From NCBI RefSeq assembly GCF_014905135.1, contig NZ_CP041406.1, forward strand, positions 806,001 through 870,000: DNA of 64,000 nt. Direction: 5' to 3'. The notes below the pieces were generated by a model. The model saw only the letters and a program-made list of their open reading frames with translations. It did no database searches and was not told where the DNA came from. Below are positions 60,958 through 64,000 of this stretch, piece by piece. The stretch is from Sulfurimonas paralvinellae. Its GTDB lineage: Bacteria > Campylobacterota > Campylobacteria > Campylobacterales > Sulfurimonadaceae. The translations under genes and the position numbers were made by a program. The number at the start of each line of letters is the position of its first letter. Position 1 is the first letter of the stretch.

Positions 60958-62597
60958 TGATGCAAATTATAAAAGGAATTTTTTTCATATTTATCCTCGC
61001 AGTTCAGCTATGGGCATCTGCTGATACAATTGCAACAGACAACAATGTAACTGATGCGAAGCAGCAAGCAGAGAAACAACGTATTATCCAATCACAGATC
61101 AGTGATTATATGACTGAGCTTAATCGACTTGAATCACAGATCTCCGATGAAAATGTCTGGATTAAAAGTTATGCATCTTATTTGACCTCTTTAGATGTGA
61201 AAAGTAATCTTGACAAGATAAAAAAAAGAATCAAATGGCTTTCCAAACATGCTAAAACATCAAGTGATATTGATGAACTTAATGGATTGATATCCAAAGA
61301 AAATATTTTAACATCACAGGTGGATCAGCTTAAAGGCAAGAGCAGCGCACCCTTTTCAAATTTAATTACCCCGCCGAAACTTGATAAAATTCCAAATATT
61401 TCCAATCCGTTTGAGATATTTACAGGACTTTCTCTCATTAAAACCATCGATGCCAATTATGAGGATTATAAAAGAAAGAAAGAGAACCTTAATGAACTCA
61501 TTATTCTGTTGCGTAAAGAGATCGGGATATATAAAAACCTTTATAAGATCGATCAAAAGAAATACAAAGATATATTGGAAAAGAAACAGACAGAGTTAGA
61601 GCGTTTCGAGCGTGCACTTGATACGATGAATGTGACACTCAATGTATATCAAAAACGTCTTGAAATTGCAAAGATAAATATCAATAAAGGTATAGAGAAA
61701 CAGGTTTACAGACTTGTTAAAATCGGAATTGCTATTTTAGTCGTCTTTTTTATCTTCTTTTTGCTGAAACTCGTTGTCAAAAAGTATATTACAGATAATG
61801 AACGCTTCTATATGGCAAATAAGATTATTACCTTTACGAATTTCACAATCATTATTCTTATTCTGTTTTTTAATTATATTGAAAATGTTTCCTATCTGGT
61901 GACTATTTTAGGATTTGCTTCAGCAGGTATCGCTATTGCAATGAAAGACTGGTTTATGTCTATTCTTGGCTGGCTTGTTATCGTTTTTGGAGGCAGTATA
62001 CATGTCGGAGATAGAATTCGTGTTGATATGGACGGCAAAAAATATGTAGGAGATGTTCTTGATATTTCACTGCTTCGCATGACGATCTTAGAAGATATAA
62101 CACTGACTTCCATTATGCAAAATCGTCGTGCAGGGAGAATTGTTTTTATACCAAATAATTATGTTTTCACGCAGATGATAGCAAACTATACACACTACTC
62201 ACTCAAGACTGTATGGGATGGTGTGAAAATCACGATCACCTTTGACTCAAATCATAAAAAAGCGATGCACTTAGTCAAAGAGATAACTAAAAAGTATTCG
62301 AAAGGATACACCGACATTACCAGAAAACAGCTTAATAAACTACGACAACACTACAGCTTGAAAAATACAAATGTCGAGCCTAGAATTTACTCTTTTATTG
62401 AGTCAAACGGGCTTGATATTGAAGCGTGGTACTTGACGAATGCATATGGTACTTTGACACTCAGAAGTGTCATCTCAAGTGAGATAGTCGATGCTTTTAA
62501 TGCCGAAGATGACATTACCATCGCTTACCCAACGCAAAAACTTCATGTCGCTATGCAGAGTGAAGAACCGAGTGAACACAATCACGAGTTGGTATGA
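60957..62597 (+). CDS. MscS-family mechanosensitive channel with extended periplasmic region
   Basis: 546 residues. A signal peptide near 1-21 is followed by a coiled-coil, mostly helical periplasmic region (about 22-255). Three membrane helices lie near 257-275, 290-308 and 313-345; the last is the pore helix with GFASAGIAIAMKDWFMSILG. The cytosolic beta domain starts GDRIRVDMDGKKYVGDV near 347, then mixed alpha/beta to the end. It opens under membrane tension to release solutes on osmotic downshift. It overlaps mtaB by four bases. Confidence 0.88.
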   Translation: MMQIIKGIFFIFILAVQLWASADTIATDNNVTDAKQQAEKQRIIQSQISDYMTELNRLESQISDENVWIKSYASYLTSLDVKSNLDKIKKRIKWLSKHAKTSSDIDELNGLISKENILTSQVDQLKGKSSAPFSNLITPPKLDKIPNISNPFEIFTGLSLIKTIDANYEDYKRKKENLNELIILLRKEIGIYKNLYKIDQKKYKDILEKKQTELERFERALDTMNVTLNVYQKRLEIAKININKGIEKQVYRLVKIGIAILVVFFIFFLLKLVVKKYITDNERFYMANKIITFTNFTIIILILFFNYIENVSYLVTILGFASAGIAIAMKDWFMSILGWLVIVFGGSIHVGDRIRVDMDGKKYVGDVLDISLLRMTILEDITLTSIMQNRRAGRIVFIPNNYVFTQMIANYTHYSLKTVWDGVKITITFDSNHKKAMHLVKEITKKYSKGYTDITRKQLNKLRQHYSLKNTNVEPRIYSFIESNGLDIEAWYLTNAYGTLTLRSVISSEIVDAFNAEDDITIAYPTQKLHVAMQSEEPSEHNHELV

Positions 62598-63844
62598 TGA
62601 AAAAGGTATATTTTAAAACATTTGGATGCCGTACAAATCTTTATGATTCACAGGTAATGATGAGTTCGCTCAAAGAGTATGAGATAACTGAAAATGAAGA
62701 TGAAGCGGATGTAGTCGTCATTAACTCCTGTACAGTTACAAATGGAGCCGATACACATGTCCGTTCTTATATCTCACAACTTGAGAGGCAAGGTGAGAAT
62801 AAGAAGCTTTTTTTAACAGGATGCGGAGCACATACAAAAGGTGAGTCTCTTTTGCGTGAGGGACGTATTCACGGTGTTTTTGGTCAGAGTGAAAAGCAAA
62901 AGATTGATAACCTGCTGAAAAAAGAGCAACCTTTTTATGAGCCGGGTGATCTGAATCATATAGATGATATGGTCGTCGATGAATTTGTCGGCAAGAGCAG
63001 GGCATTTATTAAGATTCAGGAAGGGTGTAATTTTCGATGTTCATACTGTATTATTCCTTTTGTTCGCGGTGATGCAAGAAGCATGGATGAAGCGCGTATC
63101 TTAGAACAGATTCAAAGACTCGCCCTCAACGGTTTTGGAGAATTTATCCTCACGGGAACTAATGTCGGCTCTTACGGGCAGGATACAAAGACATCACTTG
63201 CAAAGCTGATGAAGAAAATGTCTCAGATTCGCGGTGTTCGCAGAATTCGCCTCGGCAGTGTCGAACCGATCCAAATAACCGATGAATTTAAAGAGATACT
63301 GGATGAACCGTGGATGGAAAAACATATGCACATTGCCTTGCAGCATACTTCACCAAAAATGCTGAAGCTGATGAATAGACGCAATGTTTACAGACAAGAC
63401 AGAGAGCTTTTTGAATTTTTGGCTGATAAGGGCTATGCTATTGGTACGGATTTTATTACAGGTTTTCCGGGTGAGAGTGAGGAACTATGGCGTGAGGCGA
63501 TGGAAAATGCCAAAGCTCTGCCGCTGACACATCTGCATGCCTTTACCTACTCCAAACGTGATGGAACACCTGCTGCACATATGAAACCTGAAGTAAACGG
63601 TAAACTTGCAAAAGAGCGTCTTCACGAGATCGAATCACTTGTAAAGAGTAAAAATTATGAATTTCGAAAAGCGCACAAAGATGAGCTTAATGTTCTTATA
63701 GAGTCCTATAAGAGTGGTCTCTATCATGGACTTGACCAGCATTTTAACAAAATAGTGGTAAAATCAGAGGAAGATTTTTTGGGTAACTGGATAACAGTTT
63801 CGGACTATGAAGTGCAAAAGGAACATAACTATGCCATCATCTAA
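62594..63844 (+). CDS. mtaB: tRNA t6A37 methylthiotransferase MtaB
   Basis: 416 residues. N-terminal domain: KTFGCRTNLYDSQVMMSSL with first cluster Cys, INSCTVTNGAD and TGCGAH. Radical SAM CxxxCxxC motif: QEGCNFRCSYCIIPFVRG near 142-159. It modifies the base next to the anticodon of tRNAs reading ANN codons. The N-terminal GCRTN variant distinguishes it from MiaB. It overlaps ftsH by 14 bases. Confidence 0.92.
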   Translation: MMKKVYFKTFGCRTNLYDSQVMMSSLKEYEITENEDEADVVVINSCTVTNGADTHVRSYISQLERQGENKKLFLTGCGAHTKGESLLREGRIHGVFGQSEKQKIDNLLKKEQPFYEPGDLNHIDDMVVDEFVGKSRAFIKIQEGCNFRCSYCIIPFVRGDARSMDEARILEQIQRLALNGFGEFILTGTNVGSYGQDTKTSLAKLMKKMSQIRGVRRIRLGSVEPIQITDEFKEILDEPWMEKHMHIALQHTSPKMLKLMNRRNVYRQDRELFEFLADKGYAIGTDFITGFPGESEELWREAMENAKALPLTHLHAFTYSKRDGTPAAHMKPEVNGKLAKERLHEIESLVKSKNYEFRKAHKDELNVLIESYKSGLYHGLDQHFNKIVVKSEEDFLGNWITVSDYEVQKEHNYAII

Positions 63845-64000
63845 AACAAATCGTATCGCACTTATCGCTTCTGCTTTTGTCATTATAGCACTCATTCTTT
63901 TTGCCATGCTGCGTGATAATGCCGATGCAATTACACTCAATCAGGCAAATTCATTACTACAGAGTAAAAGTGTCAAAAAGGTCATTGTTACAAAAGAGTA
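63831..64000 (+). CDS. ftsH: FtsH ATP-dependent zinc metalloprotease (3' partial)
   Basis: The first 56 codons are visible. The ATG at 63831 starts MPSSKTNRIALIASAFVIIA, an N-terminal membrane helix, then TLNQANSLLQSKSVKKVIVT, which matches the short periplasmic start of FtsH. ATPase and zinc motifs lie outside the window, so the call rests on the N-terminus and on the mtaB neighbour. Confidence 0.7.
   Translation, partial: MPSSKTNRIALIASAFVIIALILFAMLRDNADAITLNQANSLLQSKSVKKVIVTKE

Noticed and set aside
1-64000. CRISPR arrays, rRNA and tRNA genes
   Set aside because: I saw no regularly spaced repeat-spacer runs and no recognisable rRNA or tRNA sequences while reading both strands, although a tool such as tRNAscan would be more reliable.

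Overview
The window is a chromosome segment of a Campylobacterota (Epsilonproteobacteria) bacterium, most like Sulfurimonas or a close relative. The evidence is the AT-rich dense coding, a fused ResB-CcsA cytochrome c synthetase, a multihaem cytochrome c, superoxide reductase, motA-motB-fliP, the K+ channel-associated COG3400 protein, and an MtaB-FtsH arrangement. The cytochrome gene at the left edge and ftsH at the right edge both run out of the window.

Layout. 1-9192 is core: a multihaem cytochrome c, a MORN-repeat protein, the CcsBA cytochrome synthetase, DUF2461, hemH, a HAD phosphatase and a membrane coiled-coil protein. 9190-30009 is one inserted element of about 20.8 kb, bounded by a perfect 25-bp direct repeat taken from the first codons of a YbgC-type thioesterase gene. 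29984-64000 is core again: ybgC, a periplasmic protein, a family 4 UDG-like protein, a GGDEF-EAL protein, superoxide reductase, glyS, a class III cyclase, a flavin oxidase, truA, an LptF/G permease, prepilin peptidase, uppS, coaBC, an HDOD protein, a deoxyinosine glycosylase-like protein, glmU, a phosphoethanolamine transferase with a PAP2 phosphatase, motAB, fliP, trmA, aroB, an MscS channel, mtaB and the start of ftsH.

The element carries a tyrosine integrase with an excisionase-like gene at its right end, a RepA-like ATPase, and a Xre repressor with candidate operators. Its left end holds a coupling-protein (VirD4/TraG-type) transfer module, whose membrane partner is broken by an in-frame amber codon. 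Next comes a 0.7-kb non-coding region full of large dyads in front of ardA. The cargo is a six-gene co-directional defence block: PLD+SNF2 helicase, DUF4391, DUF3800, type III Mod, KAP P-loop NTPase and type III Res. No canonical relaxase and no mating-channel genes are visible, so the element looks mobilizable rather than self-conjugative.

The most unusual items are: (i) the composite defence block, a type III restriction-modification core with a helicase/DUF4391 pair and two accessory genes, one fitted between mod and res with a 0-bp junction and a 1-base overlap; (ii) the folded leading region before ardA, a candidate single-strand promoter or structured RNA; (iii) a compact three-stem fold between DUF4391 and DUF3800; (iv) a T TTT TTA heptamer that would fuse a transfer gene to a coding-like -1 extension; and (v) integration into the 5' end of a protein-coding gene, which swaps the host start codon ATG for an element-supplied GTG and unlinks it from its coupled upstream gene.
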